Shown piece by piece: positions 1-9,216 of a stretch of DNA of 64,000 nt. The stretch comes from Seison nebaliae. Taxonomy: Eukaryota > Rotifera > Pararotatoria > Seisonacea > Seisonidae. Under the pieces are notes generated by a model. That model saw only the letters and a program-made list of their open reading frames with translations, was not told the DNA's origin and ran no database searches. The position numbers and the translations under genes were made by a program. The stretch spans positions 1-64,000 of the forward strand of contig JALJEE010002282.1 in NCBI GenBank assembly GCA_023231475.1, read 5' to 3'. How positions within the stretch are numbered: position 1 is the first letter of the stretch; each line of letters starts with the position of its first letter.

Positions 1-951
1 ATGAGATAGATCACTGTACATGTTATCAGTGATAAGTTTTCAAAAAACCTACGTCGATTTTATCTCTTAAGTGATCAAAATAATTGAACAAGTGATAAAA
101 AATAGGTTTAAGACAAATCTATATTCTTCCAAGATCCAATGCGCTTATCGTTCCAATTGTAGAGGCACTATGCCGATACGTTTGCTGCTGAAGTACTTTA
201 TTTCGTTCGGCCGTTCCGTCAACTCGAAATTCATATTCGATTTTATTCATGCGTCGAAGGCGTTGGATTCAGTGAGCATGTGTCATGGTAGGAGAGTGTT
301 GTACGTCGTGCAACACTATAGTATATATGCTTAAATAAATTTAAAATTTTCTAGAAATATTCCGTTTGCCGCTTTCTTCAAAACAACGAATGATAAGAGA
401 TTTGGCTACGTTCCAGATCAAAAAAAATATTTGGCTACATTCCAAGTGAAAAACAAAGATTTGGCTACGTTTCAAATGCTTTTTTTTAAAAAAAATTTGG
501 CTACATTCCCGTTACGAGTAAAGTTACTAAAGTAAAATGATTCTGAAATAAGAAAATAAAGGAAAATACAAGAAGTGTTTTCGTTTTTTCAACTAAAAAA
601 TAAAAAGTTCTTTTTTAATTTCTTTTCCTTGTAGTTTCCACTCTATTTCATCGTAGTTCATCTATTTCTTCAAGTATTTTCCGGAATTCGGTCTTTGGTC
701 AATTTGATTGATAATAAGTCATCAGGAATATAGGTTTGAAAACATTCTTATATTCTGTTTTATAATATTTCTCATAGTTCACAACTTTTTCCGGACACTT
801 TCAAAAGTTCGACATAAATTTAACTTAAATTAATTATGTGAAAACATTTCAAAGTAATAGGATATGAGATACGATCTAGTAAAAGTTCTACAAAATATTT
901 GCTAGCATAAAAAAGTGCGTTTTCGGTGTTAGTTTGTACTGGAACAGTGAA
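1..951. other. Non-coding left flank
   Basis: No convincing gene. A frame is open on the plus strand from 71 to 334 but starts at GTG and matches no family I know. The reverse strand over 120-250 is also open for about 40 codons, so neither reading is favoured. From 400 to about 515 the sequence holds a short dispersed tandem motif, listed separately. The remainder is AT-rich filler. Confidence 0.5.
400..515. repeat. Four-copy TTTGGCTAC tandem motif
   Basis: The 9-mer TTTGGCTAC occurs at 401, 430, 460 and 496, each followed by a close variant of RTTYCMA. Spacing is 29, 30 and 36 bp, with A/T-rich linkers between copies. It is not part of an open frame that I can support. Confidence 0.8.
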
Positions 952-1425
952 ATGAAGTTTTTTCTAATTTTAGTATTATTATTCTTTTAATATTCCTTAA
1001 AGTCTTACGAATACTACTGCAGCACCAGGTTGATGTTACCGATTTACGTTTAATAAACGACAATTTAATAACATATTTTAGAATTATTAGGATTATTGAA
1101 ATATTTTGACAGTTATATTTCAATTTCAGTCATATTATTAATTTTTTAAGTTAGCAAATCGACAAAAGAGCAGCAAAGATGGATCATTATTGTTATAGGT
1201 GTTTCTGCTTCCATATTTCTGGTTCTCCTTGGGTGGTTAACTGGAGCACATTTGAATAAAGACAAGCGAAGAAAAACTAGATCATTAGAGTTGCTTTTCT
1301 TAATTTATTCAAGTCTATTGTTCGATATAATCATCAGAGCTCTCGTTCCTGAAGATGTGTCTCAGACAATGAAAAATACAGATACTTCTCTTTTGGCACC
1401 TACGGCTGTTACTTCATATGTTTAA
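952..1425 (+). CDS. Putative small single-pass membrane protein (three exons)
   Basis: Exon 3 (1155-1425) is the supported part. It reads through a hydrophobic segment IIIVIGVSASIFLVLLGWL, then a basic stop-transfer stretch KDKRRKTR, a second moderately hydrophobic stretch, and stops at TAA 1423-1425. Candidate exons 952-972 and 1003-1028 supply an ATG and a hydrophobic start (MKFFLIL), and the phases join cleanly (0 then 2) into exon 3 after TTAG at 1154. That gives 105 aa in total. The first intron would be only 30 nt, which lowers confidence in the 5' end. No family is recognised. The topology suggests a type I or hairpin membrane protein. Confidence 0.45.
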
Positions 1426-1606
1426 CAAACTCATTTGTACTACTTTTAAAAAATTTGAAATAATTTCGACGAAAACGGAGAAGATTTTGATGTGAACTTA
1501 AAAAAAATGAATGATAACTTAATGAGTTTTATTTACAACAATTAAAATTACAAAGAAAAAATGTTCATTTTGAAGATGAAAAGTTTTCCCTAAAAAAAGT
1601 CAACGA

Positions 1607-3355
1607 TCAATTGTTCGTTTTTCTCGTTAAAGTTATTTGAGGTGATGCTTGCAACATGATATTTTTAGTAGAGAATCTACTTCTTCTTCCTAAAACGACT
1701 GGCGTTGGTGGGATTGTATCATTCTCTTCTTTCTCAATAACTTCTTTGGATGTTTTTGGTCGTGCGGGTGATGCAAATAAATCCGGTCTCAATTTCCGTT
1801 TCATTGATAATGGAGTCATCGATATTGGTTGAGTAGTGAGTATTGATTTCATTGGTGATGATGTTAATAAATTCGAATCAGATTCATTACAATTTCCTAA
1901 GTTATCCATATTTAATGTGGTGGTCTTTTTTGGAATAATATTTGAAAATAATTTTTTCTTGATATTTCTCGATTGGACAATTGGCGATTGTATTAATAAT
2001 AATGATTCGTCAACAATTGGTTGATCGTCATTCGTCTTATTCTTCTTTACAGATGACGTTGCCATAACTGCATTTAATTGAGATTTTTGTGGTGATTGAA
2101 ATAATTTCTTGGAACATTGACTCTTCATTTTGGGTCGTTTTCTCGGTAAATTCGACGGTGATTTCAATGCGGATAATGGATCGAAAGAATATTCGTTACT
2201 TTTATTCGGTGTCATTTCGGCATTTAACGAGAATGTGGGACTACGGAACACTTCTTCGAAAAACCGTTTTTTTGTCGTTTTGATGGTTTTTGAAAGTCGA
2301 ATATTCTCCTTATTCTCATTCTTTAACGAATAGGATTTTTTCATTTTATTCGACAATGTCATTTTCAAACATTTCGCATATACACTGTTTCTTTTAATGA
2401 TGGTTTGGGGTGGTGAAATGGTCACTTCTTTTCCAATTTTTTTACTCTGTTCATTGAGATAAGCTCCGAATGCCGAATTCATAGAGAAGATCTCTTTCTT
2501 CCCTCCCGTCGATTCGGAAGTCTCTTCATCCTCATCAATTTCATTATCTGCTTTCTCTTCTAAATCATCTTCATTATTTTCGTCGATTTTTTCTAAAAGA
2601 AAATCTTTGTTTAGAATCGGATGATTCGCTTCTTCTGATCCTTCTAAAATCGATGGGAAGGTATTGGTATAAAATTGATTTTTAGTTTTCTCTTTCATTT
2701 GATCATTACGTGATGGATTCATACATTTGGTCATTAGACTTTCCTCATCCATCGTCAGCAAAGAAGTTGACGGAAATTTATTATTGATCGGAGTTTCAGG
2801 AATCCGAATTTCTTTCTCTTTCTTCTTCTGTCCATCACCAGCGAAAAGTTGTTTCTTTTTAATTTTCCGTTGTATCGATGCACAACGTTTCTTATGTTCC
2901 GGTGTATCATCAATTCGTCTTTTTAATCGATATTTGGGTGTTGTCGGTTTAGGTGGTGGTTGTGTCGATTTTTTCGTTTTTATTTGAACATTTAAACTGG
3001 AAGAATTTTGAATTAACGATTCGTTTCTTGAGAGACATTTTTTCGTTTTACTTATACTATTCGATGAACAATTGGAGAAGGTGGAGATGTTGAGTGAATC
3101 ATCCGTTCCGTTTTGGAAAGAATCTTCATTTTGTGATATTCCTAAAATCTCCATTGCTCTCGATGTCTTTTCACGTTTTGTTAAACGCTCGTTATTTTTC
3201 CGTTTTTGAACAGAATTTTTGAAATCTTTCATAGCATCAGCTAAATTCATGGTATTCTGTCGAGACAACTTCACTTTCTCTTTCGACGGCACATTCTTCT
3301 TTTTATCTTTCCCAATCTTACATGCGACAGTACGACGACGTTTTATTGTATTCAT
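1607..3355 (-). CDS. Uncharacterised basic Ser/Thr-Pro-rich protein, 582 aa
   Basis: A single open frame starts at ATG 3355. The product is Lys/Arg-rich, low in hydrophobics and probably disordered. The N-terminus (residues about 1-70) is highly basic and contains MNLADAMKDFKNSVQKR, which could form a short helix. An acidic patch (DDLEEKADNEIDEDEE) lies near residue 270. The second half carries many proline-directed sites (RSPTF, KSPSN, QSPQK, SSPMK, MTPLS, ASPARP, PPTPVV) and recurrent [KR]xLF motifs (KKLFQSP, KKKLFSN, PDLFASP). This pattern is typical of nuclear, cell-cycle-regulated proteins phosphorylated by CDKs; that is inference. I recognise no domain, and no intron is needed. Confidence 0.75.
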   Translation of the reverse strand: MNTIKRRRTVACKIGKDKKKNVPSKEKVKLSRQNTMNLADAMKDFKNSVQKRKNNERLTKREKTSRAMEILGISQNEDSFQNGTDDSLNISTFSNCSSNSISKTKKCLSRNESLIQNSSSLNVQIKTKKSTQPPPKPTTPKYRLKRRIDDTPEHKKRCASIQRKIKKKQLFAGDGQKKKEKEIRIPETPINNKFPSTSLLTMDEESLMTKCMNPSRNDQMKEKTKNQFYTNTFPSILEGSEEANHPILNKDFLLEKIDENNEDDLEEKADNEIDEDEETSESTGGKKEIFSMNSAFGAYLNEQSKKIGKEVTISPPQTIIKRNSVYAKCLKMTLSNKMKKSYSLKNENKENIRLSKTIKTTKKRFFEEVFRSPTFSLNAEMTPNKSNEYSFDPLSALKSPSNLPRKRPKMKSQCSKKLFQSPQKSQLNAVMATSSVKKNKTNDDQPIVDESLLLIQSPIVQSRNIKKKLFSNIIPKKTTTLNMDNLGNCNESDSNLLTSSPMKSILTTQPISMTPLSMKRKLRPDLFASPARPKTSKEVIEKEENDTIPPTPVVLGRRSRFSTKNIMLQASPQITLTRKTNN

Positions 3356-4555
3356 TCACACAAATTTCTGTATTTTCTATTGAAGAATTAATAGAAATAA
3401 AAAAATTTTCAGCTTAATTTTAGATATGTGGAAATAACTTCTTTCTCACCAACACTGCCTATTAATCATATAATATTTTTCTATGGTACAATTTTGGTAC
3501 AACGAAATTAGTCATTCGTTTCTGATCGATCAATTATCAAGTTATTAATCAATTTATTGATTTCTTAATCAATGCCTGAAAAAAAAAATTTGAATTAATT
3601 GGATAATTTTTTTCTATCCATTTCACGCACACTAATATATTGAACAAATAGTTTTCATTATTTGTCTAAAATTTATTATCATTTTATTTGAAAAAAAAAT
3701 TTATTAATTTTCCCTTCGGAATTGTCTTACAAAATTACTTAAGACCATAAAACATTGAAGAGGCAACGAAAAGTTTTGTTGTGTATTGAAAAGAAGAAGA
3801 TAAAGAATGAGAGAAATAACTTTGGTTTTGGAATCAGAAAGTGAACCGATCGGGAAGGTGATAGGCAATGGTGAAATTGTTTATAAAAACGAATACAGCT
3901 GTGACTAATTATTTAATTGTCGATTAGTGTCGGCATCTGTCCGTCACCAGATGTGTACACAAATTTATTTTGCTCTTTGTATCGTGGAGATGAGGAAGGA
4001 GAAATTCTTGAAACTTTTTTTTGTTGATGAATCATAGTTCACTGGTCGAGTTGACATTATCTGTCTTGTTTATATTTGAGTTAAGAGGAGATGGAAAATA
4101 AGATTTATTAGCTACGTTAAACTCGATGAATCAGCATCGTAAAATAGATGTAAGAATGAAAACAGTATAAAAAGTTCCATCCTAATTTGATTCCGCTAGT
4201 TATTTTTGTCACTTCTACTTTTCTCGTTCGAATATCAAATTTTACAACGCTATGTCACCTACACAAGATCAATATACATATTCTTTTAGTAAAACTAAAA
4301 AAGAGAATGGTTTCGAAGAAATCACTGAAACATTCACTGTACAAGGTGAAGAAGCGAAGAAGGTTTTTCTTTAAGGAATTTGCAGCATTTCCAATTTGAA
4401 TTAAATTAGAAATATATCAGACAAGATTTTCGATTATCAGAGAAATTAGCAAATACCGAAATTTCGCCAGTTTCCTTCTTTACTAGAACAACAGGGAAAA
4501 TTCGGAAACAAGTTCTACTGATTATTAAAGTATCTGTTAACTGCAATTTCAGTAG
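3356..4555. other. Intergenic region with no supported gene
   Basis: This is AT-rich sequence between the divergent Ser/Thr-Pro-rich gene and the first CAP gene. A frame at 4187-4399 has a hydrophobic start but begins at TTG with no in-frame ATG, so I do not call it. It should contain the promoters of both neighbours. I see no clear TATA element. Confidence 0.5.
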
Positions 4556-4633
4556 AATCAACAAATTACACAAAATGTTAATTTTGATGAGAATCCTGAC
4601 AATTCTAGCACCTTATCCCAATTCCGTAATGAT

Positions 4634-5157
4634 ATGATAAATCAACACAATTTATTAAGACGACTCCACAGTGCAAAGTCGTTAAGGATTAGTAATGATC
4701 TGAACGATTTGGCACAGAAGTGGGCGGATTATCAGGCGAAACATAAATGTTTCAAACATTCCAATTACAGTTATCGAAATAAACCGGTAGGAGAGAATAT
4801 TTTATATTCACAATCTAGTTCCAATAATTTTATGAATGGTTTCAATTATTAATTTAATTTTTGTTAAATAATTAAATTTAAATTATAATAATTTTAACAT
4901 AAATTATTTTTAATTTAATTAATCAATTGACAGGTATCAAGGCAACTGATTCATGGTATGAAGAAATTGCCAATCATCGCTTTGAAGACTCACAAATGAA
5001 CACAGGACATTTCACTCAAGTGGTGTGGAAAAGTTCCGAATATATCGGGATTGGTCGAGCAGTGAATGATTCACATGAATGTTATATCGTCGCTGTATAT
5101 TTTCCTGCTGGTAATGTTATTCGTCATTTCAAAGACAACGTCTCACCAAAACAGTAA
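4634..5157 (+). CDS. CAP-superfamily protein, GAPR-1-like (copy 1)
   Basis: Exons 4634-4838 and 4934-5157 join through a 95-nt GT...AG intron in phase 1. The product is a CAP/SCP domain close to the Golgi-associated GAPR-1 (GLIPR2) group. It has QHNLLRRLHSAKSL at the start of helix 1, the conserved His in CFKHSN, Glu in GENI, Glu in WYEEI, the signature GHFTQVVWK and the family ending YFPAGNVIRHFKDNV. All four residues of the CAP site (His, Glu, Glu, His) are present. No signal peptide is visible, as in GAPR-1. The frame is open upstream to an acceptor-like AG at 4554-4555, so extra N-terminal residues (ending QFRND) from a further exon are possible. It is the first of three CAP genes in tandem. 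Confidence 0.85.
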
Positions 5158-5486
5158 AAAAAATTTCATAATTCATTCCCATCATTAAGGTGACCATCAA
5201 TTGATGATTAACATCGAGGTACATCCACTATTGAATGACTATAGTTTCCTAGAAAATATTATACAGATAAAATAAACTTTCTATTGTTATGACTAATTTA
5301 GTAACTACTTTCATTTTTCTCCGTCACTTCACCAATGATAACATACCAATTTTATGTGATAAGGTTTGATAAATCATTTCATTTGACATTGGCCATATTT
5401 CCGACGGTTTAAACTTTATTCTCTTCCAAACTGATCGACTATTATTATGAAAACATTTTGTTGAATTATTTCAATTTGGAGAAAAG
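5158..5486. other. CAP1-CAP2 intergenic
   Basis: AT-rich spacer of 329 bp. It contains a likely polyadenylation signal AATAAA near 5270-5275 for copy 1 and should contain the promoter of copy 2. Nothing else is recognisable. Confidence 0.5.
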
Positions 5487-6019
5487 ATGGGAAAGGAAAA
5501 GAATAAATTAAGAAATTTCCGGAGAGAAATGTTAGAGGCACATAATATTTATCGAAATCGTCATCGTGCTCCATCACTGACAATGAGTAAAGACTTGACA
5601 AGAATAGCACAAACATACGCGGAAATTTTGGCCGATCAGAACTATATGAAACATTCAAATAATCGATGGAAAGAGAAGACGATTGGAGAGAATTTGGCCA
5701 TGTTCTATTCCGGAAGAAATAACGAATATACAGGTAAAATGAATAATTTTTTTTTTGAAATTTAATTTACAAATTTTAAGGACTATATGCAACTAATCAA
5801 TGGTATTCGGAAGTTGAGGTTTATAGTTTCAAGAACTTTTTCAAACACAAATGTGGACACTTCTCTCAACTGATTTGGAAGAGTTCAAGATTGATCGGAA
5901 TCGGTTGTGCACAATCGAAAGATGGAATTTGGTACGCTGTCGCTAATTACTTCCCACCCGGTAACTTTATTGGGAAGTTTCAAGAGAATGTCATTGGAGC
6001 GCCACCCGTCGAATATTGA
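5487..6019 (+). CDS. CAP-superfamily protein, GAPR-1-like (copy 2)
   Basis: Exons 5487-5733 and 5781-6019 join through a 47-nt phase-1 intron, giving 161 aa, close to the roughly 154 aa of GAPR-1. The start MGKEKNK resembles the MGK start of GAPR-1, which is N-myristoylated. Here position 6 is Asn rather than Ser/Thr, so myristoylation is uncertain. CAP landmarks are LEAHNIYRNRHRAP, YMKHSN, GENLA, WYSEV, GHFSQLIWK and YFPPGNFIGKFQENV. The site His/Glu/Glu/His set is intact. No signal peptide is seen. GAPR-1 proteins act on cytosolic faces of Golgi and endosomal membranes; the role here is inferred from family only. Confidence 0.9.
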
Positions 6020-6444
6020 AAGATAATAGAAATTATGAATTATACGATTATCTTAATGATATAACCACCAAGAATATTTTATTAGATTAGAAAATGATTT
6101 TAATGATGATCGTTTAATGGAAGGAAATTGATATATTCTTTTCTTCTACATTTCTCCCTTATCCACCATTCAAAGAAAATTTTGTCCTCATTATTCAAAT
6201 AATTTGAATAGTCATGTGAGTCATGTTTATGACGTCATTCAATGATCATTCATAGTCGATAAAGAGTGGAAGTGAGAAAGAGTGAAAATCCTTTTCATTA
6301 TGAACATATTTCATCATATTCTCATATTTTTTGCCCATATCTTCAATAAACTCCTTGCATATTACCGAAAACTATTTAAGAAAGTTTCCTTTTCCTAACA
6401 ATTGAAAAATTAAGTTTTATTTTCTCAAAGTCCCCCAATACCAG
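6020..6444. other. CAP2-CAP3 intergenic
   Basis: AT-rich spacer. An ATG at about 6300 opens a short hydrophobic frame (MNIFHHILIFF...) that could be a leader exon for copy 3, but I found no phase-compatible donor, so it is not called. Confidence 0.4.
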
Positions 6445-6989
6445 ATTTAAGGAAACTCTTCATGATAATGAGTTGGTGTTTTTCCGGAGGGAAATTATCA
6501 AATATCATAATGATTATCGAAGGAAACATGGAGCGAATGATTTGATCATATTAGATCAATTGTCTGAATTGGCACAAGCGGAAGCTAATCGAAACGCAGC
6601 GAACGAATGTGATGATCTTTCCAATCGGATCGTATTTGATGGTAATGAATATGGTGTCAATTCTAGTGTAATTTCTCATGAACATCGTAAAACACGTTCA
6701 TCTTAAAATACTTGAAAATAATATTTCTAATTCTAAATATATAGCACATATGGTGGTGAGAGAATGGTATAACGAAATTTTTATACATTCCTTCCAAAAT
6801 GACTATCAAGAAAATACAACAAAATTTACCCAAATTGTTTGGAAGGGAACACAATACGTTGGAATAGGTACATCAATGTCACCAAATAGTAATTGGTATG
6901 TCGTCGTTTTATACAGTCCGAGAGGTCTCGTTCCCGACAAATATAAGGAGAATGTGGAAGAGAGAAAAAAACGTTGTATAATTGCATGA
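6445..6989 (+). CDS. Degenerate CAP-superfamily protein (copy 3)
   Basis: Two exons: about 6445-6665 (donor GTGTAA; an alternative ends at 6653) and 6745-6989. The frame opens after an acceptor-like CCAG at 6441-6444, and no in-frame ATG was found, so the 5' end is incomplete. The domain is recognisable from KYHNDYRRKHGAN, WYNEI, KFTQIVWKGTQYVGIG and the family-like end PDKYKENVEE. Several CAP-site residues are gone: the usual GEN is GVN, the signature His of GHFTQ is Lys (TKFTQ), and no His is found where CFKHSN stands in copy 1. It has probably lost the metal or ligand site while keeping the fold. It could be a diverging gene or an early pseudogene. There is no premature stop in the exons as drawn. 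Confidence 0.7.
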
Positions 6990-7259
6990 TAAACGGAAAA
7001 AAAAACTATTTAATCTATTTCATGTAGTAAGACTTCCGGTTCATCTCAATATTCAGATTGATATCATTCTTATTAAATTTCAATGAAAAAAACGTTTTGT
7101 GAAGAAAATAAGGAAATGAGTTGAATGTAAGATAAGATTTAATGTCTGAACGGATTGCTCATTAGAGTTTCATTGTTACATGTCTACTTTGTCGAGACCG
7201 GGATATCTTTACAAATTAATGATTCTGGACAAATTTTTATTTTTGCAATTCTGAAAAAA

Positions 7260-7632
7260 ATGAGTCCAACTAAATTCATCAATCCAGTTTGGGAAGATAC
7301 TGAATCTTTCGATTTATCTCCAGATCTCTCAAGTAAGAAGATGATCGGAATGATAGTCGGATTAGTCTTATCCGTCTTAGCAATCATCTTCTTCTTCTTG
7401 ATGTGTTTGGCAGCTAGCAAGAATGTACAATTATGTTATCTCTTATCAAATACAAGGCGTTATTCTTTTTCTTCCCTCTGCAAATTCTCAATTTTCATTT
7501 ATAGTTTGTAAAATTTTGACTTGTTGCAATTGTGTCAATTTGTGCAATCGATGTGCACCATTTAAAATTCGTACCGAGCGATTGTTGGATAACATCGAAA
7601 GATATCAAAATCAAAGACAATGTTTCCGTTAA
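7260..7632 (+). CDS. Small single-pass membrane protein with Cys-rich tail, 100 aa
   Basis: Exons 7260-7434 and 7505-7632 join in phase 1 (donor GTTATC, acceptor TATAG). The order is a short polar N-terminus (MSPTKFINPVWEDTESF), a strong transmembrane helix (MIGMIVGLVLSVLAIIFFF), then a juxtamembrane cluster of seven cysteines after the helix (LFCKILTCCNCVNLCNRC) and a basic tail ending RYQNQRQCFR. There is no N-terminal signal peptide, so a type III topology with the Cys cluster on the cytosolic side is likely. Such clusters are often palmitoylated or bind metal; that is inference. No family is recognised. Confidence 0.65.
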
Positions 7633-7965
7633 ACTTCAATTCATTTTAAAAGAATCAAAACTAAATCTATTTCCATATTATCTTCACTTAAAATTTTCTA
7701 ATAAAAAGAAATCATTTATCTCTTTAATCATAAAATTTCCTTTAACATTCAAAAAACGAATTACGACATTAACCAAAGGATAAAGCAGATATTAGATAAA
7801 TAAATATGTTCTATTTTAACTATTACTATTCTAACAATTTAAATTTTTTTAATAAATTGAAATTTTAAAATTTAAGAAATTAAAGAAGAATTTGTACAGG
7901 AAAGATGTTATTTGTTCAAATTATCGTTCAAAAATTCAATGTAAAATACCATCAAAAATTAATAT
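7633..7965. other. Convergent intergenic spacer
   Basis: AT-rich 3' flank shared by the plus-strand membrane protein and the minus-strand small secreted protein. Several AATAAA-like strings occur. No gene is seen. Confidence 0.5.
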
Positions 7966-8435
7966 TTATCGAAACAATGTTAGTGCCATAACTGAAAACA
8001 TAAAGAAAGAATTTACAGACAACGTCGAAGATTTGTCAAATCCTAGCCCATCATCGCCACCTGGAGCACCTCCGGCACCACCACCGCCGCCCGGTGGTTG
8101 TTGATCGGGACATCCTCGCATGATATGTCGTTTACGTAAATTACCACCACATGATCGTCGATATCGTAATTGAGCGAGTTTGGGTTCTTTCAATTTCAAA
8201 TAATTTCTTACATCTTCCACATTGAATAAAGGTCTAATAATAATTTTTCATAGTTACTGTTAACAAAATCTTTAAAACTAACACATTATTATGTATTTCT
8301 GGTTTCAATTCTTTTTCGCTGATACTTTTCGATTGGACTAAAAGTGTCAAAGATGAGAATAAGTTAAAGAAAGAGAAGTTGGAAACTTGTCAAAAAAGTT
8401 ACGGAAACAGTTAAAAGAAATAGGAATAAATTCAT
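7966..8435 (-). CDS. Small secreted or surface-anchored protein, tandem paralogue A
   Basis: Three exons on the minus strand: 8435-8387, 8337-8283, 8233-7966, total 123 aa. Introns are in phase 1 and phase 2 with donors GTTTCC and GTTAGT. The N-terminus MNLFLFLLTVSVTFLTIQS is a good signal peptide. A charged region follows, with the conserved core LFNVEDVRNYLKLKEPKL, then the two-Cys basic block SCGGNLRKRHIMRGC. After that come a Pro/Gly-rich linker (QQPPGGGGGAGGAPGG) and a hydrophobic C-terminus (SVNSFFMFSVMALTLFR). The hydrophobic tail after a small-residue linker would fit a GPI-attachment signal or a membrane anchor. The same exon phases, core and tail recur in the next gene, so the two are tandem duplicates. 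I know no family with this pattern. Confidence 0.75.
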
Positions 8436-8774
8436 TTTGGAAAACAGAATAAAGATTCTTTCTTGAAATCATCTGCCTTTATACATCTCATTCTACTTCT
8501 TCCTCAATAATCTTATTACACGTCATTCTATAATTTTCGACCAATCTTCTTTAGGCACTAGTACAATTTTAATTGGATATTAAAAATCTGTCCAAAAACT
8601 GCACACGTCAATTATTTCTGTAACGCGCACAATTTCCATTCTCATAGAACGGAACTGAAAATTGAAGAGTTGAAGAAAATTTTTATGATGATTTAATTAT
8701 GATTATTTTATTTGAAAAAAATAGTTTGTAGAAAAAGTGTAAAAAATGGGAATATTCGTTAATATGATTGAATT
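8436..8774. other. Spacer between the tandem paralogues
   Basis: Spacer of 339 bp that should hold the promoter of paralogue A and the 3' end of paralogue B. No coding frame or repeat is evident. Confidence 0.5.
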
Positions 8775-9216
8775 TTAATGTGATTGGAAAAAGAATACCA
8801 AAATTGGAATGAGTAAAAGTAAAATTGCGTTGAATGATTGAGAAGTAGCTGTATCCCAACCTCCACCTCCACCGCCTGCTCCTGGACTATTTCCACATCG
8901 GAAGAAGTGTCGTTTTCTTCGATTTCCACAAATTTTTCTATTTGTCATCAATTTCAATTTGGCATCTTTCTCCGCCATATATTTCTTAACATCTTCGATT
9001 CCCATAAGATTTCTTTAAAAAGAAAAAATTCTGAATAAGTAGAGAATAACAATAAAACTTTTCTGTTGGAGAATTGTCGATTTTTTTAGATTTGTCTTCA
9101 GTCACTTTCCCATCTAAATACGATAAAATGAAATTGAAAACTTTTTAAAGAATTAAATAATAACGAATGACAACGATAATTGCAAATGACACGGAAAGAA
9201 TTGTAAGTAATTTCAT
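8775..9216 (-). CDS. Small secreted or surface-anchored protein, tandem paralogue B
   Basis: Three exons on the minus strand: 9216-9165, 9113-9059, 9012-8775, total 114 aa. Intron phases (1, then 2) are the same as in paralogue A, and the middle exon has the same 55-nt length. The signal peptide is MKLLTILSVSFAIIVVIHG. The conserved core is MGIEDVKKYMAEKDAKL, followed by ICGNRRKRHFFRCGN, in which the two cysteines and the RKRH step match paralogue A. A Gly run and a very hydrophobic tail (AILLLLIPILVFFFQSH) follow, again like a GPI signal or anchor. RKRH could be a furin-type cleavage or nucleic-acid-binding patch; neither can be told from sequence. The gene is complete, with no breaks. Confidence 0.8.

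Noticed and set aside
71-334. 87-aa plus-strand frame
   Set aside because: Starts at GTG, no ATG, no family resemblance, and the opposite strand is also open over part of it.
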